Shown in pieces: positions 47,534-59,221 of a stretch of DNA of 64,000 nucleotides (the first letter of the stretch is position 1; each line of letters begins with the position of its first letter). Both the position numbers and the translations under genes were made by a program. The notes under the pieces were generated by a model. It saw only the letters and a list, made by a program, of their open reading frames with translations, was not told the origin of the DNA and searched no databases. This stretch comes from Tetrastigma voinierianum (Eukaryota > Streptophyta > Magnoliopsida > Vitales > Vitaceae). The stretch lies in contig JAEQBH010002968.1 of the NCBI GenBank assembly GCA_016808115.1, positions 183,013 through 247,012 on the forward strand. The letters run 5' to 3'.

Positions 47534-48344
47534 GACGAACCTGAGGATAGCCTCTCTATCGGATCTTTATCAGACGTGCCGCCACCTCTTTAAAAATTTA
47601 CATCATTAAAGTCTTGTTCCCCATAAATTCTCAAAACGAAACCTATGAGTATACCCTGGCCTGTGTGAGATGTCCAGCTCTAAGAGAATGGGGGAGTGAT
47701 CAGAAGAAGGGCCAGTAAGTGTGAAGTCACGCACAGCGGAAATTCCGCGAACCATGAAACCGATCTGAAGGCCGTATCGACGTTCTGAACCGGCGGTGGT
47801 TCCCTACCCGCGCTCCCGCAGGCGACCCCGAAGCGGCTCTGGTCGAAAGTGCACAATCGGGTTAAAACCTCTGAAAACCGGAAGAAGCCAGCCAGGATGC
47901 TTTCAGTAGAACCACGTCTTATCGCGAGAGACAATAGGTCATTAAAATCTCGAAAGATACACCAAGGTAAAGAAGGTTACCATATAAAAAGTCTGAAGGA
48001 ATTCCAGAGTCCCTTCATACATTACGTTTGGGAAAACCATAGAAATATGTCAATCTCCACACAACTTTGTTGCTTTATGCGAACATCAATGAAATTATTA
48101 AAACTTCGATGAAGTACAAGCCATCGGTTGCTTCAAAGTAAGCTAGACCACCACCTGCGACTCTATTAACCACAAACTTTCCATCAAAACCCAACTGAAT
48201 TCTCAATTGCTCAATTTTCTCATCATTCACTAACGTTTCAATGAGAAAAATAAGCGAAGGGCGCTGAGACTGAATGATCTCACGAAGATTTTGAATTAAC
48301 CGCGAGTTGCCCAAACCCCGACAATTCCAACTAATGCACCTCAT
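47534..48344 (-). pseudogene. LINE ORF2 endonuclease domain (APE-type)
   Basis: Starts MRCISWNCRGLGN (48344), the canonical start of plant L1 endonucleases, followed by PSLIFLIETLVNDEK with the catalytic Glu (ET). A gap near 48000-48080 removes the centre. GDFND-like sequence is degraded around 47940, but the C-terminal TGPSSDHSPILLEL with the catalytic SDH motif is readable at 47690-47720. Inactive because of deletions and frameshifts. Confidence 0.85.
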
Positions 48345-48599
48345 TGCTGGTGGTGGTCCTGACCATCAGGACTCGCCAAAAAAGAGTTTGGATTAGTAGC
48401 CGTTGTATCCAGAATCACGAAACAGCGATTCGCGATGGCCACATCCCTTTTGCCAAGCGAGGGGAGCCCTACACCACCATCAAATCTAAATCCAACTTCA
48501 TACCTGCTTCTTTTCTCTATGCTTCTTATCCTCTGAGAGCTGAAATGTCATACTCTCCAAGGTTAGCGATGTGAATTAACGTAGTAGTATTATTGAACT

Positions 48600-49412
48600 A
48601 CCCTGATTACTCACACTTGATGATGCACCTTGAAACATATACAGGTGTTGCAACGCCATACCTTGCTCATCATGTAACCACTTATCTACTACTTGAGCAT
48701 GTCTTCTCCACGAGAGCCTTTAACCATGCTCCCCGATACGGTTCCAACTTCTTGCTTAGATTCCTGAAAGAGTCTTGGACATAAAACGTCTGTATGTCCA
48801 ATCGAACCAGCGAAGGTAACAAAAACTCTAACCCGTTCATATTGAAAGCAGTAGATTACCAATCCCACATACGCACTGCCTTTCCCGGCGTAGCGATGAG
48901 TAGTCTCACATCCTAACCTCACCCTTATTCTCATATAGGACATCTAAAACCAACATTTGTTAACATGATAATAAGATCACGAATTCTCAGTGCATTCTAT
49001 TTGTACTATTCTTCGACATATATCCCACTGGTACCTCATGCACTTGTACCCAAATAGCAAAGTGATTTAATGGAATTGTAGCCTGTATGTCTCCAGGTTT
49101 GTAATGGTGCAAAACCAGATGAAAATTATCGAAAGTCCAAGGGCCTCCATCCAAAACTCGGCGCATGTCCATAGAATGAAAGAATTTAAACAAGTATATG
49201 CTTGATGGAATATCTTTAATATGAATCCCCTTGCCTGGTCTCCATAGATTAACCAATCGGTTGCACATGGCTGTGAAGTCCAGCGTTTTATCAGTAAGGA
49301 ATTTCCCCACCAAACAATAATCGTTTAGGGCAGAATCAGTATCATCGCTACCATCCCAAACTAACTCATCCTGATCCTCATAAATGTCGAAGCTTACCCA
49401 ATGCGAATCCAT
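48600..49412 (-). pseudogene. LINE ORF1 (DUF4283-like nucleic-acid-binding protein)
   Basis: The first 140 codons (49412 down to 48987) are open and contain the DUF4283-like core: DYCLVGKFLTDKTLDF, the IYLFKFFHSMDMRRVL segment, GGPWTFDNFHLVLH and HFAIWVQVHEVPVGYM. After a frameshift, MRIRVRL and the zinc-knuckle region follow near 48800-48870. IGHTDVLCP is preserved but the first two Cys of the CCHC are replaced (FVTFAGS). ORF1 proteins of this type bind RNA for LINE retrotransposition. Confidence 0.85.
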
Positions 49413-49469
49413 CCTTAAAGCTCACGGAGGTGAAATCAAAAGAAAAAGAGGCTCTCACAAGGAGAAGAA

Positions 49470-49916
49470 GGTCAACGCTCTCATGCCCTAGCAGAGAGAA
49501 TACAATTTGAGATCTGGACACCCAGAAATAACATGTCTCATAGGAACATACCTGAGCCAAGGAAGATTGCCCCTGAAGATTGCCTTAGCAGAGCCCCTCT
49601 TTAAAAATTCATCTATTCGACAGTCATTTTAAGCAATAGTAAAATACAAGAATGCGCTAGAAGATAGAGTAACAGTAGTAGCATCGCGGTCGATCAGGTT
49701 CAGGAGTGGAGTCTCTCAAGAAAAAAAGGCAGGCAAAAGGGTGGAGGTGGTGGAGTTCACAGAAAGCGGGAGCTAAAGCGAAGCGAATCTATGGTTTGGT
49801 GATCGGAAGAGGTCTTCCATGGCGAGTCCTCAACCTGCGAGATTCGCCATCCCGGCGACGCCTGTGAGATTGCCCCCGTGCGATTTTGCCCTAGCAGAGC
49901 GATTTTGCCCTAGCAG
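49470..49916 (-). repeat. LINE 5' region with repeated TGCTAGGGCAA motif
   Basis: The reverse complement carries CTGCTAGGGCAAAATCG at least twice at the very 5' end (49884-49916) and related CTGCTAAGGCAATC and CTCTGCTAGGGCAT words near 49580 and 49485. Such 5' repeats in L1 elements are often promoter monomers; here that is inference. Confidence 0.55.
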
Positions 49917-50739
49917 GCCCCCAACTAATTAATTCTTAGTCAAGCTTGACATTAGGAAGCTGTGATGTCCTAGTCGATGGCATATTCGGAAGAAAGTAGA
50001 TAGGGGAAATAACAAACCAAAAAAAAGATGAGTACCTTTGCCACGACCTACTTGAATGAAATACAAGTTTATGCGTCTTAACACCAAATCTTCAAAAGCG
50101 AGAAACCCCGATGATTCTTTTGAATTCTATTCTAAGCTTTCTGATTTGAACCTGTTTATTGTAGCCTTGACGAAGCATGGTGTGTGTACCCACAACCATG
50201 TTTAAAGATGATTAAGAAGATCCTTCAAGTAGCAATTCATGTATTATGCTGTTCGACATTCTAAAAGGAGCCGATAATGCACAATGAATTTTGCCAACAA
50301 TCCCAGTGGAGCTTTTTTTTTTTTTTTATATTGCATTCAAGGCATGCATTGTGTAGCCTTCTTGCTTTTAGCAATAGCCAATATTACCGAGGAAAGGAGA
50401 TGATGGATATGACACAAAAAAATAGAGAATAGGTTTATTGCACTCAGCTTAACTTGTGCATATATACTTCTGGTTTTCTTTTTAACTGCTAACAAGAAAA
50501 TCGACAATAATTTTTAAAATGCAACTCTATTTCGTCAGGTCCTCTTTTATCATTTCTCAAATCCTCCATATCAATTATTAGACAAAGTAATAATAAAATA
50601 TTTCAAAGAACTCCAGATTTATTGTTCCAAACAAATATGTATAATGCATTGCAGTTATGGGTTTTATTTTTCTTTTTTCCAGAGATAATATAATTCAAGC
50701 AGAAATCAGTTAAAAGCCTTAACAGAAATGTAAACTCAC

Positions 50740-50947
50740 CCCTAAAAGAGTCGACACAACTAGAATGATTCCCGTTATCCAAGCAAGGGTCTTTCTAACC
50801 AATGCTACTTTGATGGTAGCAGTCAAATCAGGAGAATCTTCCACTTCTGCCAGTGAACGTGTGGTTGGCTGAAGTATATATCACATCAACATTTTTCAGA
50901 TGATGAGGGAGGTGTCCCACTAAAGGAAACAACTCCAACAATTTGAC
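50740..50947 (-). pseudogene. Copy B relic of the 211-bp exon
   Basis: Colinear with 8264-8474. Contains a +1 near the acceptor, two single-base losses and one 2-bp loss, so the frame is disrupted for most of its length even though the net change is -3. The donor GTGAGT is retained. Confidence 0.75.
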
Positions 50948-51326
50948 CTGTTCAATTGACAAATGTCACTCATTTAGACATTGCAAACCGAACTGATTTT
51001 TAATTAAATCATGATGCTGAAGCAATATGTACTCGGAAATCCAAAATATAGCAGAAACATTTCAAGACTATTGCTACAATCTAAGACATCTTTTGGGATG
51101 AGGTCTGGGTTTAAAGTAGGCAAGTTTCAAAGTCAAAGGGTGTTATATCAAGAACAAGCTCAATTTTACTTGCCAAAATAGGGAAAAAAAAAAAAACCAA
51201 CGAACACCGGTATTGATAATTGCAAAAGACTAGTAAGCTCTTTTAGTAAAGGAGGGCTTGAAAAGAGGCCATAGTACAGTTGAAGATAACTGACTCATAA
51301 TATCTCATAACAACCAAGACAATTAC

Positions 51327-51520
51327 CTTTGTATGCCACCTGCAATGAACCAAACATCTTGGATAATGTAGTAAGCAGTAACTCCACTCCTTGCTGACCA
51401 ACACCTCGAGGATCCATCTTGCTCAACTACTTTGTAACATATCATACAAATCAACAAGAATGCAAAATCATGAAATTGGTGTTTTTGCATAAATATTCAC
51501 TGCCAGATCCATACAGCTAC
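51327..51520 (-). pseudogene. Copy B relic of the 191-bp exon, first copy
   Basis: Colinear with 8866-9056. Small indels shift the frame inside the exon, e.g. GGTGTTGGTCAGCAAGGAGT against GATGAGT in A. It is followed on the plus side by a 134-bp insert and then by a truncated copia. Confidence 0.7.
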
Positions 51521-51550
51521 CTAGCTCAACAGCGGGAAATAACTGTTGAA

Positions 51551-51684
51551 TTTTTTTCTTGATTTTGATAATGAAGTGAGCAGCTTTCTTCTTATAATCA
51601 GAAAAGCATATAAGTTTTATTTATTTTATATTGAAATGTTCTTATTGGTAAAAAAGTATTTCGTGAAGAAAAAAATAATTTGTT
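51551..51684. mobile_element. 134-bp MITE-like insert, first copy
   Basis: Lies between TTGAAT and TTGAAT where copy A has a single TTGAATC (9075-9095). It begins TTTTTTTCTTGATTTTG and ends GAAGAAAAAAATAATTTG, a weak inverted-repeat resemblance. A second copy is at 55774-55907. No coding. Confidence 0.5.
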
Positions 51685-51821
51685 GAATCGAACGAAAGAG
51701 ATAAAGACCAGGTCCAAGTGAAAAAAAATTTCCAAGGCAAGTCAAAATCACTTAGACTCACCCATCACTAAGAAACTAACACAAAACAACTCTAGGAGCT
51801 CATTTTTAAAAGAAAAAAAAA

Positions 51822-52685
51822 GGAAAGATGATCCTCATAACCCTGTCCCATGAACCAAAGTTCCATAGAAGCTGACCATGAGAGATAATTCTCACTACCA
51901 ATCAATTTTCTAAGGTGATAGTAGAGTCAGAGATAACGAGTAAAAATAAATTTTAGTTGCCATATCCATAGCGGAGATTGAATCACGTTTGGATTGAAGA
52001 GAGCCCTAATAGGAGGGCGAAACACGGCTGTGGAGCTTGAAATCACGGTTGTGGAACTTGAAATCACGGCTATGGAACTAGAGATGAAGAAAAATAGGAC
52101 CCAAACCGTGGAGAAGACGACTGAGGGAGGGCGGCGGAGGCAAAATGGGCAAAAAGGTGGATGAGGAGGGCTCGGGGTGGACCGCCGGAGGGATAGAAGC
52201 GGCAAGGCAGCGCGAGACGACCTGTATGTGGAGTCACGTCGCCGGAGAAAGGAACCCGCAGCGCCCGCACACGCCGCCGCGCTCGGTGGCATGGGTGTGA
52301 GGCTGCGGGAAGGAGGCGCGTGACCCGGCCCGGCGTCGCGTTGCGTTTGCGATGAGGTTGCCACGGCGTGTGGTCGGCCTCGTGCGCCTCGGGATTCGCG
52401 GTTTTACTGCGGAAGAAGAATTTGCCGGAAAGTCACCCCACCGGTGATGACATCGGCTGCGTGGCGAAGGAAGTCCGGCGGCGGAAGGAGATCAGAATGA
52501 AACACGATCTCTGAAAAAATAAATTAGGTTTTCCCCTTTGGCTCTGATACCATGTGAAGAGAAAGAATCCTAATTTTATTATTTTCATAGAAAAGACTTA
52601 TCTCTACGTACATATTGGACTTATATATATACACACTCATAGGACCTGTCTGATTAATAAAGAAAAAGGCATACAATATCTAACA
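51822..52685 (-). mobile_element. Truncated copia element: LTR, primer site, leader, gag start
   Basis: On the minus strand: a 133-bp LTR (52553-52685), the primer-binding site TGGTATCAGAGCCA (52539-52552, complementary to initiator Met-tRNA), a GC-rich Pro/Ser-coding leader, then a copia gag start (IGSENYLSWSASMELWFM, GQGYEDHL). It breaks off at 51822 in an A-run. The gag motif resembles the N-terminal gag domain of plant copia polyproteins. The long minus frame at 51927-52364 spans this leader and is probably not a separate gene. Confidence 0.85.
52553..52685 (-). repeat. Short copia LTR (133 bp)
   Basis: Ends are TGTGAAGAGAAAG and AATATCTAACA, with the primer site adjacent on the inner side. 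No second LTR in the window. Confidence 0.75.
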
Positions 52686-52866
52686 AAGGGTATTATATCA
52701 GAACAAGCTCAATTTACTTGCCAAAATAGGGAAAAAAAAAAAACCAGAACAGGTATTGATAATTGCAAAGACTAGTAAGCTCTTTTAAGTAAGGGGCTTA
52801 GAAAGAGGCCATAGTACGATTGAGATAAGCCGACTCATAATATCTCATAACAACCAAGACAATTAC

Positions 52867-52954
52867 CTTTGTATGCCACCTGCAATGAACCAAACATCTT
52901 GGATAATGTAGTAAGCAGTAACTCCACTCCTTGCTGACCAACACCTCCAGATTC
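52867..52954 (-). pseudogene. Second relic of the 191-bp exon, split by a solo LTR
   Basis: Matches the 3' half of the exon at 8866-9056 with a frameshift. Its 5' half continues at about 55656-55746 beyond the inserted LTR. Confidence 0.65.
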
Positions 52955-52959
52955 ATACT

Positions 52960-55650
52960 TGACAAGACTCGACCCGGATACCCTCCTAGGATTCCTCGGG
53001 TGGTCCCACCTAGTGAAGTCCCACTGTATAATCCCTAGGGAATATCCGATGAAACCCCACTTTAAGAAAGAAAGTAAACACATGCATTAATATAATACCT
53101 CAAATATATATAAAGATTCACAACAGCTCAAATCCACCACCAACCTATCTTATTGTAGGTCATAACCACAAACACACATAATAAAGACTCATATGAGTTC
53201 AATACTAAGATCAGAGCATTCTAAGAGTGTTTGTGAATTTAGGGGTACAAATGAGAAGAATAAATAAGTCAGTAAAGATAGATAGATAAGATAGAATCTG
53301 CCCATTTGTCGCGAAGAGTGATGTAGAAAGGCCCCAGTGCGAGGTAGGTCTCTCACCGAATTGCCTAGACCTAGGAAGCAGTTTAAAACAATAAGCATTG
53401 AGATAATGAAATCTCGTTAGTGGCATAATGCATAAGGAAAATAATGTTTTTATTTTAAATTCCTTCTCTCTCAGATCTCACGTCCTTTCTTTTGCAAGGT
53501 TCCCCGTTAAATCATTTCACAAAACCCAAACTTATACCCAAGTCAACAATATGAAATTCATGCTCAAAATTGCAAAAATTATTATTAAGAAATTATATTT
53601 TTGAATTTATTCACAACATAAAAATTGAGCATAAAATATATAAACATCATGTCATAAAAATAATCATGAAGAAAATCTGATAACCATAATTATTGAAATG
53701 GTTTATAACACTCATAAACCCGACAATGTCTTATATATCCATCATAAACCGTGGGATACCCCACCTCACGACCCTCAACCTCGAAAGGTGTCGTGGTAAT
53801 AATAATAATGATGAACCGTCGGTAAACCCGACCTCACGGTCGTGGAAATAATATATAACCATTGGATAAAACCAACCTCACGACACCATGGCAAACCCGG
53901 TCTTATTTGTAATATAAATACTAAATCGAACTCTGGTACTATATGGTACATCAATTTATAACAACCAACACGGTATCCTTACTCACATATACTTTTCCAA
54001 CGATACTGTATTATAAATTAAGAATTTATAAATTTAATTTCAACAACTCAATCAAATATATTGATGAATTTCAATTCATCAATTCATACTGAAACGAAAT
54101 ACCACGATGAAAATATTCACTATAACCAATTTTAAGCACATAAAACTTTAAAAATATTTAACATGCTTAAAATCATAAAAACCTCAAAATCCATTTCTTA
54201 AATCAATAAATTTTCAAAGTGGTTTAAAACCTTGATCCATGTACCAAAATATTTAAATACCACAAATTTATCCATGAACTCAGTAAAATGTCCAAATATT
54301 TAAAATGTTGACAAAATTTACATGAAATGATAACTTGTTTATATAAAATTGATAATTATATTTATGCATAACCAACCATTCGATCAAATAAAATATATAT
54401 ATATAAATAATTAACCACAATTATATATCATAATAATACCCAAAGCATTTTAAAACATATAAACCACTCATGACTACGGATGCTCGATCTGCTTCCTGCA
54501 AGATCGTCTCAATTTCCGGCGTAGTGCGCGTAATATAATAAAAATCTGTGAAGCTGATAACTAAACCGAACAGTTTGAGATTTTGAAATGTCTTAGAATA
54601 ATTTTTAGAACTATGAAACTATCTAAATTGAACTCTGACATGTCCAATTATACAGTGTGCCCTGGGCCGGTACCGTTAGGGCTTTTTACGGGAAGCTAAT
54701 TTTTTGAAATTTGAGCCTCGATAAATCGTAAAATGTCAAATTCTTAATCAATGCTTGATTTTACTCATTGACCAATTGGGGCCCAATTCGGTCAACCCTT
54801 TCGGTAATTACCTAAATGACCCAAAGTAGGCTAGCAAACAACGTCCAAATTTACAAACTTTATATCAGCGGAAAGCCGAGACCGGAACACAGCTGGTACC
54901 GCCACCTTGGTTCAAAAGTTCCGGTGGTGGCGGCAGCGATCAACCGTGACCAAACATCCTTTGTCTTATCTTTCAAGCGGTGAGGAATCTGAAAGGACCA
55001 CGGGGAATGAGTTCGAATTAAAATGGGGGAGGGGTATGGGTAGGCTTGGAATGGCCGGAAAACAGCGAAATCCGGCGACCCAAGGTGGCCGCCGCCCATG
55101 CTGGTCGCTGCCGTCTGGGCGCGTCGGCGTGATTCGCCTTGAATTTCCGCGGCCAAGGTGGCTGGTGGTGGGGCCTGCGGGTGGCGCATGCATCAGAAGG
55201 TGGTAGGAAATGTCTCCATTGCTAAAAACCCGATTGGCTTTGAAAACGAGTTAAGTGACCCGAGTTAGTCGACGGGTCTTGGGGAATTTCTAGGGTTTTG
55301 AAGCTGAAAATGAGTGTTTTGGGGCTAGGGTTCTATTTGGCAGGCAAAACTAGGTTTATATAGAGCCTAGGGTCATTTTCAGGAAAAAAACCCCGGACTG
55401 ACTTGGACACTGATAAAATACTGTTGTTTGAACTTCTCAGGGCCATAACTTTTTATCCGTAAGTCGGATTTTGACGTTCAACCCGTCTATGAACTTGTAT
55501 CGACGAGGCCTACGAGATGGTGTCTTAGTCAACCCAAAATTATTCATCCTTGAAAAAGTCAACTTGGGCCCACATACTAATTGTTGGTCAAAGTTGGTCA
55601 AACTTAGTCAAACGTGTTAAAAGTTGTATTATTTGAGTACGGGCGTTACA
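52960..55650 (-). repeat. Solo LTR, gypsy-type (2691 bp)
   Basis: Ends TGACAAGACTCGACCCGG and GTACGGGCGTTACA, flanked by the 5-bp target duplication ATACT (52955-52959 and 55651-55655). Minus orientation is inferred from the TGTAACGCCCG start on that strand and a minus-strand TATA box at 55354. Contains diverged CCTCACGAC...GTAAACC repeats (53750-53900) and a GC-rich leader (54880-55200). No coding region. Confidence 0.9.
55354..55362 (-). promoter_or_regulatory. TATA box of the minus-strand solo LTR
   Basis: Minus strand GCTCTATATAAACCTAG, about 290 bp from the LTR start on that strand. Confidence 0.6.
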
Positions 55651-55773
55651 ATACTACTCATCTAGCACTGTAACATATCAAACAAAGAATGCAAAATCAT
55701 AAATTGGTGTTTTTGCATAAATGTTATACGGATCCCATCTGACTAGCTAGCTCAACAACGGGGGGAAATAACT

Positions 55774-55907
55774 ATTGGTTTTCTTGATTTTGAAAATGAA
55801 GTGGCTTGACTTTCTTCTTATAATCGAAAAGTATATAAGTTTTTTATTTATATTGAAATGTTCTTGTATTTAAAAGTATTTCATGAAGAAAAAAAAATAA
55901 TTTGTTG
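55774..55907. mobile_element. 134-bp MITE-like insert, second copy
   Basis: Near-identical to 51551-51684, so the insert was present before the local tandem duplication. Confidence 0.5.
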
Positions 55908-56692
55908 AATCAAACAAAAGAGATAAAGCCAATTCGATTGAAAATTTTTCCAGAGCAAGTCAAAAATCACTTAGACTCACCCATCACTAATAAACTAACA
56001 CAAAACAACTCTAGGAGCTCATTTTTAAAAAAAAAAAAAATCAAAAAAAAAAAAAAAAAAAACTGTTAAAATTCATCGGTTTTAACTCATAAAATGCATG
56101 GTTTTCTATTTTATCTGTATCATGTACCATACATTTTTTATATAGAGAAAAAATACATAGAGCTCATATGCATAGATGCACTTTTGTATCGAGAAGGATG
56201 AAGTATAAGAGTAATATATAACAAATTTCCAAGAAAGACAATAGGATTTAAAGATTTTTTAGAATTATATTACATACCATATAAGATTGAATCCTAGAGT
56301 TTGTGAAAGAACAATTTAACAAAATATGAGTTTAATGTGGGTTGCATTACATAGTGTAAAACGAGAAAAATTCAATTTTACGAAGGAACAAACGGTATTT
56401 TATTTGAAAACCGAAAATTCTCTAGATTTCAGATGACGAAACGGACTGCGCTGTTAAATTCGTCTCGCGAAATTTAGTGACCTAGAAAAGTTTCGTCGAA
56501 TTAGGACAAGCCTTGAATATTTCACGATTTTTCGGGTGATAAGCGGGTTAACTTTAGGGATGAGATTTTTTGAAAATCTCGGAAGTCGAAAAATGGATTA
56601 GGCTAAGTTCCTTTAAAATAAGTGAACTAAAGAAATAAATTGTTTCGAGGTAAAAACGGATCGAATGAAGCAATATGAATATGTATTCAAAT

Positions 56693-56693
56693 G

Positions 56694-56740
<47 letters not shown>

Positions 56741-56745
56741 ATAAA
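56693..56745. repeat. (AAT)n/(ATT)n self-complementary microsatellite
   Basis: Five to six AAT units run directly into about ten ATT units, a potential perfect hairpin, within an LTR. Confidence 0.9.
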
Positions 56746-57671
56746 ATGGAAAAAAAATCAAAAGGGGGCAGAGAGAGGGCGTTGGGAGGAGAGAGCGTTG
56801 GAGAGAGAAAAATATTTTATTTTTTTTCTCTTTGCTTCTTTCTCAGATCTACAAAATCGGGCAGGTTTCATCGAGGGCTGAAGGCAAGTTGATCCATGCC
56901 ACGAGGATTACAGCGTGGGCATCAAAATCTTGGGTTCGTCAAACTCCACGGTGAGGAATTTTCTACTTGTGTTATTTCTAGCCTAAAGGCTGTTAATGGT
57001 TTAGAGTGGCTTAGAGGCCGTGAAAGGCCGTAAATTTCAGTCCTCAAATTTTTGGACTGAGTGTAGGAATTTTTAGGAATTTTCGGACTATTTTTGGACA
57101 GTTCGGGCTAAATTTTCGAGACTATTTTTAGACAGTCATGACAGAATTTTCGGGACTATTTTCGAGCGAGTCGGTGTGTTGAGTTTGGTTTTGCTCCGGG
57201 GCTGATGTCTTAGCCCGGGTTTTTGTAGTGTGTTTTTGGTATCACAATATTCGGTGATGAACCGTGAAGGGACCAAGAGGTGCCCTGTTTATGGGTCGGA
57301 GATTTGGACCATTTGTGTGTTATTACTAGAAAATGAATAACGTGAATAGTAATGTGAATAGTAACATGAATAGTGACACGAAATTATTTTTTTGTGTGAA
57401 AATGTGTATGGTTGAGTGATTCAAAATCAATTACTCGTGTTTGTTAAATAGCCTATGTGAGCTAATTTTGGTGTAATTGATTGTGAATTAGCATAACATG
57501 TTTTATGTGATTTAATTATGTTAATATATATGCATGTGAATATATTAGCATGAATGTGTTGGAATTGGCATCATGCATTCCATATGCATTGGGGTAACCT
57601 AGAAATTAGGTGTGTGTGCATAGTTGAGATCGACACTGTGTTAGGTGTTTTATGGTGTGTCGTGAGTACAC

Positions 57672-57715
57672 GGTTGTGGATCAACACCGCGTAGGTTGTG
57701 GATCAACACCGCGTA
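57672..57715. repeat. Perfect 22-bp tandem duplication
   Basis: The 22-bp unit at 57672-57693, beginning GGTTGTGGATCAACACC, is repeated exactly at 57694-57715. Confidence 0.95.
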
Positions 57716-57894
57716 GGGTGTTGATTAGTGGGCTTGACTAATAAGACATCGTCCAAATGAGTCGCACGGGTTAAGAAAATGGAAATGGCTCATTGCATTT
57801 CATATGCACTGGGGCACCCTAGAACAATAGGAGTGAGTGCATGAGGTGGTTTCTTGAGAGAATTGTTCGGAGGGTTGACCAGCAATATTATTTA

Positions 57895-58035
57895 TCGGAG
57901 TGTGTCCACTACAACATCGGAGGGTTGTCCATATAATATCCAATCGTCAGATGCAGCGAATTGATATACGCCGGAGGGTTGTCCACAAAATAGATTATCG
58001 GATGCGTCGCTAATTATATCGGAGAAGTTGTCGGT
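57895..58035. repeat. LTR-X minisatellite, second array
   Basis: Units with TCGGAGGGTTGTCCA and GATTATCGGATGCG-type words, related to 39893-40125. Confidence 0.7.
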
Positions 58036-59221
58036 TAAAAACAAATACCTTTGTTTGGAAATGGTTTTCATTCATGGGAATGCATGTTTTGAGGTAGAGT
58101 GAGAACTCACAAGGCGTATGGGTGTAAGAGACCCAGCGATATCATGAATTACGGCATGGGTGTAAGAGACTTGCGAGGTATCACCAAAGTTATGTTGCCA
58201 AAGAAGACCTGGTGCATTGTTTATCACATAGACTTGGTTGTGTGATAGGAGTCGGGATTGACTTGGGATTTGTTGCCCGTGACGCTGCATTGGGTGTGGG
58301 CGGTGAGAAATAATACTTGTGTCATTAGTAATACCCGATGGCCAGTTGTCTGGTAGTATGCATGTGAGATGAGTCGATTAGGTGACTCGGGATATATATT
58401 ACTCAATGACATATTGAGTGATGGAGCTGCGAGCGGTACATGGGGCATGGTGAGTCAGAGTCTCGTTGGCATGTAGACATTCGGGTAGACATGTGTATGT
58501 TGCTTGGGATGTGTGTTCGATTATGCGACCGTTGCATGTGCACTTAGGTGGGAGTAGCCCTTGTGGAGATTATCACTCTTGGGCTTGCTCACTTATCGTG
58601 AGACCCCACTTTGGTCTGGTCGGGTGCGAGACAGGTGATAGCATTTGAAATTTGCACATATGAAGAAAATGGGATTGTGGCATTAATATATATTTTGTAA
58701 ATATATATGGGTTGGCAATTATATGTATAAGAGTGATGTAATTTAAACTCTTATGGACTATGGTTTTTATAGTCATGTGCTTATATGTTTAATGATGATG
58801 CGTGAGGGCCAGTGGCCATTATTTTTGCTAACATATAGACCACATGTGGTCATTGTTGATTATTGGGACAGTTTGTACCTTGGGTAGAGCTCCCCATACA
58901 AAGGAGACTCTGCCCGATTTTCGTGAGTGGTGTCGGGTAACTCGACATCCACGAGTATTCCGTGGGTTGACGGGTTGTCAACGGACCCCCCGGTTTTGGG
59001 GCGTCACAATAATTCTTCAAAATAAACTTTTTACATTTTAGATATAATTTTATTTTTAACTTTTACCTGGGATATGTACTTTTATGTGTTTTTTTTTCTA
59101 TTTTGATAAGTATTTATGTGTTGTTGGTAAGTACCTTTATGTGTCATCTTTAAAGTTTTCAACATTTTATGTTTATAAAACTAATGTTTTAAGTAAAGGT
59201 CACATCTAAAAAATATATAAG

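Larger units (their letters stand above)
44369..49916 (-). mobile_element. Near full-length L1-type LINE (5548 bp)
   Basis: The element is flanked by an 11-bp target duplication with one mismatch: GCCCGCAACTA (44358-44368) and GCCCCCAACTA (49917-49927). It ends at its 3' side (low coordinates) in a 17-bp poly(A), seen as poly(T) at 44369-44385, preceded by CATTGCTTATC. Order on the minus strand: 5' region with GC-rich repeats, ORF1, ORF2 (endonuclease, RT, zinc-binding domain, RNase H). The insertion is absent from copy A at about 7385, so it postdates the duplication or was specific to one haplotype. All ORFs are broken. Confidence 0.92.
52686..56340 (+). repeat. Partial tandem duplicate of 51136-51820
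   Basis: After the copia LTR the sequence restarts at AAGGGTATTATATCAGAAC, equivalent to AAGGGTGTTATATCAAGAAC at 51138. It runs colinear through the 191-bp exon region, the 134-bp insert and TCTAGGAGCTCATTTTTAAA, interrupted by the solo LTR at 52960-55650. The single-copy counterpart in A is 8672-9220. Confidence 0.85.
56355..59008 (+). repeat. LTR-X solo LTR (2654 bp)
   Basis: Starts TGTAAAACGAGAAAAATTC, carries the LTR-X module, a leader (AACTCCACGGTGAGG), internal minisatellites, and ends GGTTTTGGGGCGTCACA. It is absent from copy A near 9470. No matching 5-bp target duplication is seen. About 60 bp on its left (56296-56354) also lack a copy A counterpart, so the insertion may have involved a deletion or extra sequence. 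Confidence 0.8.

Noticed and set aside
51927..52364. Long minus-strand ORF, Pro/Ser/Arg-rich, 145 codons
   Set aside because: It lies in the GC-rich leader between a copia primer-binding site and gag. Composition explains the open frame, and copia gag is encoded just downstream.
54860..55206. ORFs on both strands of a GC-rich block
   Set aside because: The block is the leader of a solo LTR. Open frames on both strands reflect base composition.
56296..56354. TGTGAAAGAAC near 56300 as the LTR start
   Set aside because: Comparison with other LTR-X copies places the start at TGTAAAACGAG (56355). The earlier TG lacks the family's start sequence.
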